From positions 1-64,000 of the forward strand of contig NZ_MJLT01000069.1 of assembly GCF_001766675.1 (NCBI RefSeq): 64,000 nucleotides of DNA, in the 5' to 3' direction. Origin of the DNA: Arthrobacter sp. SW1 (GTDB lineage: Bacteria > Actinomycetota > Actinomycetes > Actinomycetales > Micrococcaceae). The position numbers and the translations under genes were made by a program. The notes beneath the pieces are model-generated. The model was not told the DNA's origin and did not search any database. It saw only the letters and a list, made by a program, of their open reading frames with translations. This document shows, one piece after another, positions 47,444-56,570 of the stretch (positions are counted from its first letter, which is position 1; every line of letters starts with the position of its first letter).

Positions 47444-48474
47444 ACTGGTAGCAGCCTCCGAAAGGTTGGCTAGTACCACGAGCCAACACGCTCCCGGTCA
47501 GGCGGCTGTGGCCCTCGCCAGTATGTCGATGCAGGAACGGTGCAGGAGCTCCTCCATGCGGGATAGTGACGCATTCGCAGGCCAGGAAGAGTGCCAGCCG
47601 AACACAGAGCCCGGCATCTAGCGAGAGCCCGCCGTTGCATTCCTGGCTGCGCGAAGTGTTCCAGCCGCAGACAGGCTACTTATCTTCGTACCCCGCCTCA
47701 AAGGAAGTGGCCGTGGCCTGCGGGTACAGGCTGGGTCGGGCGTGGCCACACATGAGAAGTTCCGCGTGCCATTCTCTAAGGCAGCTGATCTGAGCCAGCC
47801 GCAATGTTCCGGGAATCCTGACTTTGTCCACGTATACGGATTCGGATAGGACGGATCCAGGCGCCAGTTGGTCAGGCGCTGCGCCGCTCGGAGTGCTGCG
47901 GGGAGGGGAAGGGGTCCCCGGTTGGCCTTGGAGGCCCACACGGACGCTCTGACGGCCGCCTGGATACATGAACGCCATTAGCCCGGCTTCGATGGGTCGC
48001 CTTCTTCGATGTCTTCCTTTGCTGGACGGACGTCCTGACTCGGTTCCGATTGATGTCGAGCCCGCGTGGTCTGCCATTTGGCCCGCATGTAGGGCATGGG
48101 ACAGTGTGGGGATCCAACAAACAGGGCTTGAGCAGGGGGAATGTTGCTGGTCAGAGCATCGCTGGCAGATCTATTCCGAGTATGCCGTTTCCCGGAAATC
48201 CAATCTGGTGTAGGTGCGATTTGCTTCCGAATTTCAATACCTAGCTGTTTAGTGTCCTATAGCCGGCTGCGAAGTCAGAGGTGGCGCTGACAGTGCTGCA
48301 AATGTGCGGCGGGTAGGGCCGGAATCGCTGCTCTAGGCGTCAAGCGTCTTGCTTGGATGTTCGCTCCTCTGGCAGGAAGTGATCGAAGCGCTCGAGCATG
48401 GAAACTCCAATCAGATTCCGCGCCGCGGACTACGGAGGGATATCGATCTACCGTGGAGGCGAAATCCGTGCCGT

Positions 48475-48488
48475 GTTTCACGTGAAAC
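48475..48488. other. parS site 8
   Basis: A perfect palindrome, also matching the full 16-bp consensus; the last site before trxA. Confidence 0.96.
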
Positions 48489-48732
48489 ACCAAGGCAAGG
48501 AAAGCCCCGCGAATGCACCCGTTGCCAGGCCCAACGAGCCCACGCAAAGGTTCACCGCACCTGGCGAATGCACGCGAGCCGCGGTGGAATGCTCCTCCGG
48601 AAACAGCGTGAAAGCGAAGCAACCCGATCCAAGGACCTTTCAGGTAAGAAACCCGCATAATGAACCCTGGATGGGCTTACTTCAATGACTTCGAACGCCG
48701 CCGCGTCCAGGAGGCCGGTGGAAAGGGCATAA

Positions 48733-48778
48733 AAAGGGCCGGCGGCCGCTGCTCTGGAGCAACGTCCGCCGGCCTTTG
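48733..48778 (-). terminator. Terminator of the trxB-trxA unit
   Basis: The long stem aaagggccggcgg / ccgccggccttt with a loop of about 20 bases lies 40 bp beyond the trxA stop on the minus strand, followed there by a T run. Confidence 0.85.
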
Positions 48779-48817
48779 AAGCGGCTCCTGGGTACGAAAA
48801 CCCGGAACTGGAAGTCC

Positions 48818-49144
48818 CTAGGACAGGACTGCTTCGAATTCCTTCTCGAAGAACTGCTTCGGCTTGGCGCCGATGACCGTGTTCTTCACTTCTCCCCCGC
48901 TGAAGAGGTAAACAGCCGGGATGGAGGTGATGCCGTACTGGGCAGCGATGGCCGGATTGTCGTCAACGTTCACCTTGACGACGTCTACCTTGTCACCGTA
49001 CTCCACGGAGATCTCGTCCAGGATGGGTCCGAGCTTGCGGCACGGACCGCACCACTCTGCCCAGAAGTCGACGATGACCGGCTTTTCAGCCTGAAGGACA
49101 TCGGTGCCGAAGCTGGCGTCAGTAACGTCTTTTGCGTTGCTCAT
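48818..49144 (-). CDS. trxA: Thioredoxin
   Basis: A small dithiol redox protein that reduces cytoplasmic disulfides and is itself reduced by the thioredoxin reductase encoded upstream. The 108-residue protein from ATG 49144 (MSNAKDVTDASFGTDVL) has the active site WAEWCGPCRKLGP, the cis-proline segment TSIPAVYLF and normal family length. The frame extends upstream to 49345 without support. It lies 43 bp downstream of trxB, so the two form one unit ended by a terminator. Confidence 0.96.
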   Translation of the reverse strand: MSNAKDVTDASFGTDVLQAEKPVIVDFWAEWCGPCRKLGPILDEISVEYGDKVDVVKVNVDDNPAIAAQYGITSIPAVYLFSGGEVKNTVIGAKPKQFFEKEFEAVLS

Positions 49145-49187
49145 TCTTTGTTCCCTTCGTATGGACAGTTGCTTGCTCGCTGCCGGA

Positions 49188-50144
49188 CTAGCCGTGCAGC
49201 TCTGCCAGATAATGTTCGACGTCGAGTGCGGCCACACAGCCTGAACCGGCTGCTGTGATCGCCTGACGGTAAGTGGGGTCGATGACATCGCCGGCGGCGA
49301 AGACACCCTTGATGCTGGTCTTGGAGCTGCGGCCCTGGACAGCAATCGTGCCCTCGGGAGTCAGCTCGAGCTTGTCCTTGACCAGCTCCGTGCGGGGATC
49401 GTTGCCGATGGCGACGAAGACACCGGTGACGGGCAATTCCGAGGTGCTGCCGTCCACCAGGTTCTTCAGCTTCAGGCCAGTCACCTTGTCCGCGCCCAGG
49501 ACGTCCTCGACGGCGGTGTTCCACAGGAAGTTGATCTTTTCATGCGCCTGCGCGCGGTCACCCATGATCTTGGAGGCCTTGAGGGTGTCCCGGCGGTGGA
49601 CCACGGTGACCGACTTGGCGAACTTGGTGAGGAAGAGCGCTTCTTCCATGGCGGAGTCGCCACCACCGATCACGGCGATGTCCTGGTCCTTGAAGAAGAA
49701 ACCGTCACAGGTTGCACACCAGCTAACACCGTGGCCGGAGAGGCGCTTTTCGTTCTCAAGTCCAAGCTCGCGGTATGCGGAGCCGGTGGAGAGGATGACG
49801 GAGCGTGCCTGGAAGCTCTCCCCCGTGGCGATGGTGACGGTCTTGATGTCGCCCTCGAGGTCCAGCGAGGTGACGTCCTCGAACTGGATCTCGGTGCCGA
49901 AACGGGCAGCCTGCTTCTCGAAGTTCTCCATCAGGTCCGGGCCCATGACGCCTTCCGGGAAGCCCGGGAAGTTTTCGACATCGGTGGTGTTCATCAGTTC
50001 GCCACCCGCGGTGACCGAACCGGCAATGAGCAGCGGCTTCAGGTTGGCACGGGCCGTGTAGACAGCCGCGGTGTAACCGGCCGGACCGGAGCCTACGATG
50101 ATGACATCACGTACGTTGGACGCGGTGTTTTCTGCGTTGCTCAC
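49188..50144 (-). CDS. trxB: Thioredoxin reductase
   Basis: An NADPH-dependent flavoprotein that reduces thioredoxin. From GTG 50144 (VSNAENTASNVRDVIIVGSG) it has 318 residues. The FAD-binding GSGPAGYTAAVYTARA, the redox-active CATCDG, the NADPH-binding GGGDSAMEEALFL and the C-terminal FAD-binding GVFAAGDV are all present. An in-frame extension to 50198 is possible but lacks family similarity. It is upstream of trxA in one operon. Confidence 0.95.
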   Translation of the reverse strand: MSNAENTASNVRDVIIVGSGPAGYTAAVYTARANLKPLLIAGSVTAGGELMNTTDVENFPGFPEGVMGPDLMENFEKQAARFGTEIQFEDVTSLDLEGDIKTVTIATGESFQARSVILSTGSAYRELGLENEKRLSGHGVSWCATCDGFFFKDQDIAVIGGGDSAMEEALFLTKFAKSVTVVHRRDTLKASKIMGDRAQAHEKINFLWNTAVEDVLGADKVTGLKLKNLVDGSTSELPVTGVFVAIGNDPRTELVKDKLELTPEGTIAVQGRSSKTSIKGVFAAGDVIDPTYRQAITAAGSGCVAALDVEHYLAELHG

Positions 50145-50344
50145 TGTTGGGTGAACCTCTTCCTTAGTCGATGCACCGGTGTTCGAACCCGGCCACATGG
50201 CACAACCCGATGGCGCCGCCGAATATTCCGGCGCTCCGGGAGCCTGGTATCTGCCATATTCAGGGTACCGTCTGCCCCTACTACGACGGGCAGCGCCCTC
50301 TCCCGGCCGTAATACGACCGCCGTGCCCGGAGGACCGGCTTAAA

Positions 50345-50388
50345 AACAGCAGCGCCGGATCCGCGGTGCGGATTCCGGCGCTGCCAAC
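50345..50388 (-). terminator. Terminator after the pseudokinase-like gene
   Basis: The stem gcagcgccggatccgc / gcggattccggcgctgc lies 15 bp beyond the leftward stop and is followed on the minus strand by TGTTTTTAAG. Confidence 0.88.
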
Positions 50389-50398
50389 GCTTTCGGAA

Positions 50399-52198
50399 CT
50401 ACTGGACCTTGATCTCCGCCAGTCGCAGGCCGTAGCCGTAACGGGTCTTCGGTGCGGCGAGCTTGGGCAGTGTCTTGATGTTGACGATCACGTACTGCGC
50501 GGTGGCGGGCGAGCTCAGCGGCATGACGAGATCCGGAGACGTGAAGCTGTTGGTGCCCACCAGCTTGGCTCCGTCCATGGCCGGGCGGTCGTTGGTATAA
50601 ACGCTGATGCTGCCACCGGAGGCGCCGAGCTGGCTCAGGGTGATCGACTTGATGGAAGCCGGTTCCTTGAGTTTGACGACCAGCGGGACGCCGTCCGGGA
50701 CCAATCCGCCCCAGTCCTCGCTACCGAACTCCATGTTGGACCAGTAGCTGGCAGCATTGCCGTCGAAGGCCTTCACGAGGTCCTTGTCATAGCCGCCGGC
50801 GAAATCGAAATCGCCCTGCCGGGTGATTCCCTCGATGGCCGGAGGTGCCGCGACCGGCGGTGCACTGGAGCTGGCGCCCTGGCTGCCGGTACCCGTGTTG
50901 CCACCGGTCGGAGCCGGGGTGGTCTGCTTCGCCGCGGGCGGGTTGTTGTTATTGCCCAGCAGGCCACCCAGGGTATTGACGGCGAGGATCAGGCCTACGA
51001 CCAGGACGGCGGCCAGGATGCCACCAACCAGCCAGCGCACGGAACGGGGCTCCCGCACGGGCTCTTCGTCCTCGTAGTAGTCCTCATCCTCATAGGCATC
51101 CACTTGTTCGCGGGCCGAGGCCGGGAAGTTGCTGGCGCCACGGTCGTAGGACGCTGCGGCACCGGCCGCCGCGCCCGCTCCTGCACCTGCGAAGTCGTCA
51201 TCGGACCAGAGGGAAACCTTGGGGGTCTCAGCTGGCTCTTCCGGCGTCGCGTGAGGAGCAGTGTGGACAGGCGCGGTATGCGCCGGGGGCGTAGCCTGGG
51301 CCGCCGGTACCGCCTGCGTTGCAGGCTGTATGCCCTGCTGCGGAGCGGGGTCGGCCGGAGCCTTCGCGGGGGCAGGCGGAGCAAACGGCGACGGCGAAGC
51401 GGCAGCTGCGCCGGCCGGCGTCGCGGACCGGGAGTCAGTAGCTTCAGCGTCCCCGGGCCCAGCGGGTGCCGGGCTGCCGGCGTCGTCATGGACAGTGCGG
51501 TTCGCATCAGCAGTGCGGCCTGGCTCCGCCGACGCCGGATCTTCCGAGCCGGACTTTCCTGCGGCGTTCTTCACTGCGGAAGCGGCGGCCGCGGCGGCGG
51601 CTCCTGCACCGGCGGCTGCGGCAGCAATGCGCGCGCCGATGCCGCCGGCGCTTGGCTTGGACGCGGGCATGGGCGGAACAGCGGGGCCTCCCGTTGGAGC
51701 TCCCCCGGCGGCAGGCGCCGGACGTTCGGGAGCGGCGACATAGTTCCCGGGATCGTCGTAGTTGATGTACGCGGCGTCGTGTTCGTCATCGTCGTACAGG
51801 CCGTCGTAGGTTTCGGGTTCGTGCGAACGCGCCTGGCCGAAGATTTCGCTGCCCAGGGTGTCCGTGAAGAAGGGCTCCACGTACGGCGGGTTGGTGGCGA
51901 CCACGAGGTCCAGCAGGTCAGGGGCCGTGCTGTGGTTGGCGATCAGGTACGTGGTGCTCTCGCTGACGCCGAGGTCCAGGATCTGCACATTGCCGGGCCG
52001 TTCGCCGGTGGCCACCTCGCGGGCGCTCTGGGCGAGCTGTTCGGCGTTGCCGGGACCTGCAACGAGGATGCTGACCGGCCTGTTGAGGACCTGGTCGACG
52101 CCGTCGAGCACCAGGTCGTGGTCGTGCGAGGTCAACACGGTGGCGGTGACCTTGTAGCGGCCGCCAAGTACTGATCCGACATCGATCGGCTGGGACAC
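50399..52198 (-). CDS. MviN-type regulatory protein: degenerate pseudokinase N-lobe, TM helix, discoidin-like domain
   Basis: A 599-residue membrane protein starting at GTG 52198 with AGGAGG six bases upstream. Residues about 5-95 resemble the N-lobe of a Ser/Thr kinase (VGSVLGGRYKVTATVL, LNRPVSILVAG), but there is no HRD or DFG loop. A long acidic Ala/Pro-rich region follows, then a helix at about 383-405 (WLVGGILAAVLVVGLILAV) and a Thr/Gly/Asn-rich spacer. The outer C-terminal domain (about 455-599) has a beta-sandwich look of the F5/8-type C family (KAFDGNAASYWSNMEFG and YGLRLAEIKV). In mycobacteria these parts are fused to MurJ as MviN, which binds FhaA; here murJ is separate and adjacent, upstream in the same direction. 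The role is inferred by analogy. Confidence 0.82.
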   Translation of the reverse strand: MSQPIDVGSVLGGRYKVTATVLTSHDHDLVLDGVDQVLNRPVSILVAGPGNAEQLAQSAREVATGERPGNVQILDLGVSESTTYLIANHSTAPDLLDLVVATNPPYVEPFFTDTLGSEIFGQARSHEPETYDGLYDDDEHDAAYINYDDPGNYVAAPERPAPAAGGAPTGGPAVPPMPASKPSAGGIGARIAAAAAGAGAAAAAAASAVKNAAGKSGSEDPASAEPGRTADANRTVHDDAGSPAPAGPGDAEATDSRSATPAGAAAASPSPFAPPAPAKAPADPAPQQGIQPATQAVPAAQATPPAHTAPVHTAPHATPEEPAETPKVSLWSDDDFAGAGAGAAAGAAASYDRGASNFPASAREQVDAYEDEDYYEDEEPVREPRSVRWLVGGILAAVLVVGLILAVNTLGGLLGNNNNPPAAKQTTPAPTGGNTGTGSQGASSSAPPVAAPPAIEGITRQGDFDFAGGYDKDLVKAFDGNAASYWSNMEFGSEDWGGLVPDGVPLVVKLKEPASIKSITLSQLGASGGSISVYTNDRPAMDGAKLVGTNSFTSPDLVMPLSSPATAQYVIVNIKTLPKLAAPKTRYGYGLRLAEIKVQ

Positions 52199-52337
52199 GG
52201 GCTCCTCCTAGGCTTTCCGGCAGCTGCGGCCCCCATCCGGGCTTCCGGTCAGCCGGTTGACCCGTGGCCTGCAACTACCTCTCAGCTTCTGATCCTAGCC
52301 GATTCAGCCGCTCCGGCCTTGGTCTGGAGCGGCTAAG

Positions 52338-54362
52338 TCACTCGCCGCGGCCGTGTTTGCGGCCGCGCCCGAAGAGTCTTCCCCCGGCCTCCTGCCGGGT
52401 TCGGCGTCCGGGCAGCGGAGTGCCGCGCCGGAAAGGCGAGCCGGCCCCGGGGGCGGGCTTTTCCTCTTCGGGAAGGTAGCTGCGGGCGGGCCGGGTCCAA
52501 CCGCCGTAACGGTCTTCCTCGTCCTGCCCGCCACCGGGTCCGAAGCCCGAAAGGTCCGGACCGGCGCGGAAGGATGCGGCGTCGAATTCGCCCGAGATGC
52601 GTGGAATCAGGCCGGTATCGTCCGAGACTGTGGCGCGTGCCGCCGTCGGGCTTTCCCCGGAAGCGGATGCCGCGCCGCCGCGGCCCAGGCGACCGAGCAG
52701 GGGGCGGAGCAGGTCGCGCAGTTCGGTGACGCGGAAGACGCGCAGCAGCAGCAGGTACGCGAGCAGCATGACTGGCCCGACGACGACGATGGTCACCATG
52801 GCGGCCGGGCGGCTGCTCCAGGCGAAACCGTCGGCCCGGTAACTCCCCAGCAGCCACAGCGCCAGGGTCCCGGCCAGGGCCGAACCGAGCGCGGCGTACC
52901 CCATCCGGATGTAGGAGTTGGCCACCCGCGGACCGTCCACATGGCCCAGCAGACGGCGCAGGAACCACACGCTGATCACCACGGAGAGGATGTTTCCGAG
53001 CGTGTACAGCACGGCGATCGCGAAGATGATCTGCCCCACCGGCAGGAACTGGATGACGAAGGCGCCCACCACATTCACGGCCGCCAGGATCACCTGGATG
53101 AGGAACGGGGTGCGGGCGTCCTCGTTGGCGTAGAACACGCGGGACATCATGAAGTTGGCGCTCATGAACGGGGTGCTCAGGGCCAGGATGGTCAGGGTCT
53201 GGGCGAGCATGACGCCGTCCTGCGGCTTGCCGCCTGAGAAGAACATGCCCAGCGGACCGGCAAGCGCGAACAGGGCCAGGGCACCGAAAACCGTGGCCAC
53301 CGCCATGGTGCGCAGGCCGTGCGAGAGGGCGCTGCGCAGCTCGGCCCGGTTTCCTGTCTGCGAGGCGTGGGTCATGCGGTTGAAGAGTACGGTGGCCAGG
53401 GACAGCGCGATGATCGAATGCGGCAGCAGGTATAGCTGGCTGGCGACCTCCAGGACCGCGTTGCCGGGCAGGGTGGCAGCGGCCTCGTGCTGCCCGGACT
53501 GCTCCAAGCGGAGGCGTTCAGCGCCGGGAATGGTGGCGATCTTCATGACGTAAAGGAACGCCAACTGCCCGACGGCGGCAGTCAGCAGCGTCCAGACGCT
53601 CAGCTTTGCTGCCTGGCCTAGTCCCACGCCCCGCCAGCCGAAGCGCGGCCGCAGGCCGAGCCGGAGCCGGAGGACCGGAATGAGCAGGACCGCCGTCTGT
53701 GCCACCACGCCGATGGTGGAGAAGCCGGCCACCAGGAAGGTCTGGAACGGACCCCAGTTGTCCAAAGTGTGCGGGTGGTCCACGTTGGCGCCGAGGATCC
53801 AGATGAACATGCCCAGCCCTGCCATGGCCAGCACATTGTTCACGATGGGCGCCCACATGGCCGGGCCGAAGGCGCCGTTGGCATTGAGGATCTGGGTCAG
53901 CAGGGCATAGAGGCCGTAGAAGAAAATCTGCGGCAGGCAGTAGAACGCGAACGTTACCGCGAGGGCCTTCTGCGGCGGCGAGTAGCCCTGCGTGGTGAGG
54001 TCGATGACCAGAGGGGCGGCGAGCGTGACCAGCAGGGTCAGGCCCAGCAAGACCAATACCGCGAGGGTCAGGAGGCGGCTGATGTAATCCGCTCCCCTGT
54101 CCGGGCCCTTGCTGGCTTTGATGATCTGCGGCACCAGCACGGCATTGAACACGCCGCCGGCCACCAGCAGGAAGATCAGGTTGGGCAGGTTGTTGGCGTT
54201 GATGAAGGTGTCATTGACAGTGGACCCCAGGCCGAGTGCGACCGCCAGCATCCAGGTTTTCGCGAAGCCGAGGAAGCGGGAGACGAGCGTCCCGGCGGCC
54301 ATGATGGCGCTTGAACGGGCTTCTCCGGAGTGGACGGACTGGGAGTTCTTGGCAGCAGACAT
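52338..54362 (-). CDS. murJ: MurJ lipid II flippase (MviN family)
   Basis: A MOP-superfamily flippase that moves lipid II across the membrane for peptidoglycan synthesis. The 674-residue protein has about 14 hydrophobic segments over residues 15-520, starting with AIMAAGTLVSRFLGFAKTWM, and shows LPNLIFLLVAGGVFNAVLVP and RVFYANEDARTPFLI, typical of MurJ. The last 150 residues are a basic, Gly/Pro/Arg-rich cytoplasmic tail without a kinase domain. The regulatory part found in mycobacterial MviN is in the next gene, 139 bp downstream. ATG 54362. Confidence 0.94.
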   Translation of the reverse strand: MSAAKNSQSVHSGEARSSAIMAAGTLVSRFLGFAKTWMLAVALGLGSTVNDTFINANNLPNLIFLLVAGGVFNAVLVPQIIKASKGPDRGADYISRLLTLAVLVLLGLTLLVTLAAPLVIDLTTQGYSPPQKALAVTFAFYCLPQIFFYGLYALLTQILNANGAFGPAMWAPIVNNVLAMAGLGMFIWILGANVDHPHTLDNWGPFQTFLVAGFSTIGVVAQTAVLLIPVLRLRLGLRPRFGWRGVGLGQAAKLSVWTLLTAAVGQLAFLYVMKIATIPGAERLRLEQSGQHEAAATLPGNAVLEVASQLYLLPHSIIALSLATVLFNRMTHASQTGNRAELRSALSHGLRTMAVATVFGALALFALAGPLGMFFSGGKPQDGVMLAQTLTILALSTPFMSANFMMSRVFYANEDARTPFLIQVILAAVNVVGAFVIQFLPVGQIIFAIAVLYTLGNILSVVISVWFLRRLLGHVDGPRVANSYIRMGYAALGSALAGTLALWLLGSYRADGFAWSSRPAAMVTIVVVGPVMLLAYLLLLRVFRVTELRDLLRPLLGRLGRGGAASASGESPTAARATVSDDTGLIPRISGEFDAASFRAGPDLSGFGPGGGQDEEDRYGGWTRPARSYLPEEEKPAPGAGSPFRRGTPLPGRRTRQEAGGRLFGRGRKHGRGE

Positions 54363-54407
54363 CGCCCTAATCGTCCCATGAGCAAGGTGTCCCGGGGTGA
54401 ACTGTGC

Positions 54408-54956
54408 TCAGAGGTGTTCCGGCAGGACTTCCTTGGCCAGATCGGCGATCCGGCGCTCGTTGGGGAAGGAGAGCTTCCGGGCGAGTTCGTGCAGCGGGAC
54501 CCAGGCGGCGTCGATGGCTTCCTGGTCGGGATCGTTCTCGATGGTCAGTTCGCCGCCGGTGGCGCGCAGGAGGAAGTGGTGCACGGTCTTGTGCACCCGG
54601 TGGCCGCTCACAGTGAACCAGTAGTCGATGCTGCCCAATGGTGCCAGGACATCGCCTTCGATGCCGGTTTCCTCGGCAATTTCGCGGACCGCGGCCTCTT
54701 CGTTGTTTTCCTTGCCTTCCGGGTGCCCCTTCGGCAGGCACCACTCGAGGCGGCCACCCCGGTTAAGGCGGGCAATGATCGCGACGCGGAGTTCGCCGTC
54801 GGAGGTATCAACCACTACGCCGCCGGCGGACACTTCCTCCACGGTGGGAAGCGAGGCCTGGACCGGGTGCGGGGCGGGCGCGACGTGCGCACCGATTGCC
54901 GACGGCAACGGTGCGTTGGTCCTCCTGCCAGGAGCACTCGGGATCGGGTTGGCCAT
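54408..54956 (-). CDS. NUDIX hydrolase
   Basis: A nucleotide-diphosphate hydrolase of 182 residues from ATG 54956 (MANPIPSAPGRRTNAPL). The Nudix box GHPEGKENNEEAAVREIAEETG matches GX5EX7REUXEEXGU exactly apart from normal variation, so the enzyme should be active. The frame upstream of 54956 lacks similarity. It lies between pcnA (divergent, upstream) and murJ (45 bp downstream, same direction). In mycobacteria a Nudix protein (MutT4) is likewise beside mviN and pcnA, which supports the locus identity; the substrate is unknown. Confidence 0.9.
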   Translation of the reverse strand: MANPIPSAPGRRTNAPLPSAIGAHVAPAPHPVQASLPTVEEVSAGGVVVDTSDGELRVAIIARLNRGGRLEWCLPKGHPEGKENNEEAAVREIAEETGIEGDVLAPLGSIDYWFTVSGHRVHKTVHHFLLRATGGELTIENDPDQEAIDAAWVPLHELARKLSFPNERRIADLAKEVLPEHL

Positions 54957-55094
54957 GAAGTCCACTCTAACGACTCTTGCCCCGACTTGATGACGGGGAC
55001 ATGGACTTGGGGTTGCCTGCCGGTGACGCACACCGGCCGTGGCCGCGAAGTGCTGTGTGATGGGCCGCTGAAAATCTGACAAGCTTAAGGAACT

Positions 55095-56570
55095 ATGGCG
55101 CAGGTATTGGACAGTTCTTCAGTCAACTTCACGCTCGATCCGGTGGTGCTGGACCTCGGGCAGCGCTTTGTTGACGCCGGATTCGAGCTGTCCCTGGTGG
55201 GCGGCCCCGTGCGCGACCTTTTCCTGGGCCGGACCTCCCCGGACCTCGACTTCACTACCGACGCCACCCCCGAGCAGACCATTTCCGTCATCAAGGGCTG
55301 GGCGGACAACTTCTGGGACATCGGCCGGGCCTTCGGCACCATCGGCATGAAGAAGTCCGGCTTCCAGATCGAGATCACCACCTACCGGGCCGAGGCCTAC
55401 GATCCCGACTCCCGCAAGCCCGTGGTGGCCTTCGGTTCTTCCTTGGAAGACGACCTTCTGCGGCGCGACTTCACCATCAACGCCATGGCACTGCGCCTGC
55501 CCTCCCTTGAACTGGTGGATCCTTTCGGCGGTGTGCGGGACCTGCACGCGGCCGTGCTGGCCACCCCGGGCGCTCCCGAGTCTTCCTTCTCCGACGACCC
55601 CCTGCGCATGATGCGCGCCGCGCGCTTCGCCTCCCAGCTGGGTGTTTCGGTGCACGACGACGTCCGGCTGGCCATGTCCGAAATGGCAGACCGCATCAAG
55701 ATCATCTCCGCCGAACGCGTCCGCGACGAACTGGTCAAGATGATCAACGGAGCCCACCCCCGCGTCGGCATCGACATCCTGGTGGACACCGGCCTGGCCG
55801 AATACGTCCTCCCCGAGGTGTCCGCGCTCCGCCTCGAATCCGACGAACACCACCGCCACAAGGACGTCTACCAGCACTCCCTGCAGGTTCTCGAGCAGGC
55901 CGCCGCCTTGGAAACCGACGCGGACGGCCCCGTGCCGGGCCCGGACTTCGTGCTGCGCTTCGCCGCGTTGATGCACGACGTCGGAAAGCCGGCGACGCGC
56001 CGTTTCGAACCGGGCGGCGCGGTGAGCTTCCGCCACCATGACGTGGTGGGTGCCAAACTCACCGCCAAGCGCATGAAGGCGCTGCGCTTCGACAACGACA
56101 GCATCAAGGCCGTGGCACGCCTGGTGGAACTGCACATGCGCTTCTACGGCTACGGCGATGCCGGCTGGACCGATTCCGCCGTGCGCCGCTACGTTGCCGA
56201 CGCCGGCCCCTTGCTGGAGCGCCTGCACCGGCTCACCCGCTCCGACGTCACCACCCGGAACCAGCGCAAGGCCGACCGCCTGTCGTTCGCCTACGACGAC
56301 CTGGAACAGCGCATCGCCGCGCTGGCCGAGCAGGAATCCCTCAACGCGATCCGGCCGGACCTGGACGGCGGGCAGATCATGGAACTGCTCGGCCTCGCCC
56401 CGGGCCCGGTGGTCGGCCGCGCCTACAAGTTCCTGCTGGAGCAGCGGATGGAGCACGGCCCGCTGGACCACGACGACGCCGTGGCGAAACTCAAGGCCTG
56501 GTGGGCAGAGCAGCCCGAGTCCGCCGTCGAGCATTCAGACCTGAACGACACGCCCGCAGAGGAGTCCTAA
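55095..56570 (+). CDS. pcnA: CCA tRNA nucleotidyltransferase / poly(A) polymerase family protein
   Basis: A template-independent nucleotidyltransferase, most likely adding or repairing the 3' CCA of tRNAs. The 491-residue protein has the head-domain motif LVGGPVRDLFLGR and the metal-binding DLDFTTDATPE. An RNA-binding region follows (RRDFTINAMALRLP, DDPLRMMRAARFASQ), then an HD domain with RHKDVYQHSLQVLEQ and LMHDVGKP. Two tRNAs in this window (Leu and Ile) lack an encoded CCA, consistent with need for this activity. It is divergent from the NUDIX gene and directly followed by the phosphatase gene. Confidence 0.93.
   Translation: MAQVLDSSSVNFTLDPVVLDLGQRFVDAGFELSLVGGPVRDLFLGRTSPDLDFTTDATPEQTISVIKGWADNFWDIGRAFGTIGMKKSGFQIEITTYRAEAYDPDSRKPVVAFGSSLEDDLLRRDFTINAMALRLPSLELVDPFGGVRDLHAAVLATPGAPESSFSDDPLRMMRAARFASQLGVSVHDDVRLAMSEMADRIKIISAERVRDELVKMINGAHPRVGIDILVDTGLAEYVLPEVSALRLESDEHHRHKDVYQHSLQVLEQAAALETDADGPVPGPDFVLRFAALMHDVGKPATRRFEPGGAVSFRHHDVVGAKLTAKRMKALRFDNDSIKAVARLVELHMRFYGYGDAGWTDSAVRRYVADAGPLLERLHRLTRSDVTTRNQRKADRLSFAYDDLEQRIAALAEQESLNAIRPDLDGGQIMELLGLAPGPVVGRAYKFLLEQRMEHGPLDHDDAVAKLKAWWAEQPESAVEHSDLNDTPAEES

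Larger units (their letters stand above)
43732..48732. other. Gene desert with parS array and DnaA-box-like sites
   Basis: About 5 kb between parB and trxA with no credible gene. All open frames are short (about 160 codons or less), their products have no family-like composition, and several frames on both strands just read through parS as VSRET. There are seven perfect parS palindromes and a small group of DnaA-box-like 9-mers at 45628-45994. No tRNA, rRNA or transposase is seen. The region looks like a decayed or never-coding stretch kept as a partition locus; this is inference. Confidence 0.85.

Noticed and set aside
50171..52174. 667-codon open frame antisense to the pseudokinase-like gene
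   Set aside because: Composition is biased (Arg/Gly/Val), and the sense frame has a ribosome site, TM helix and C-terminal domain.
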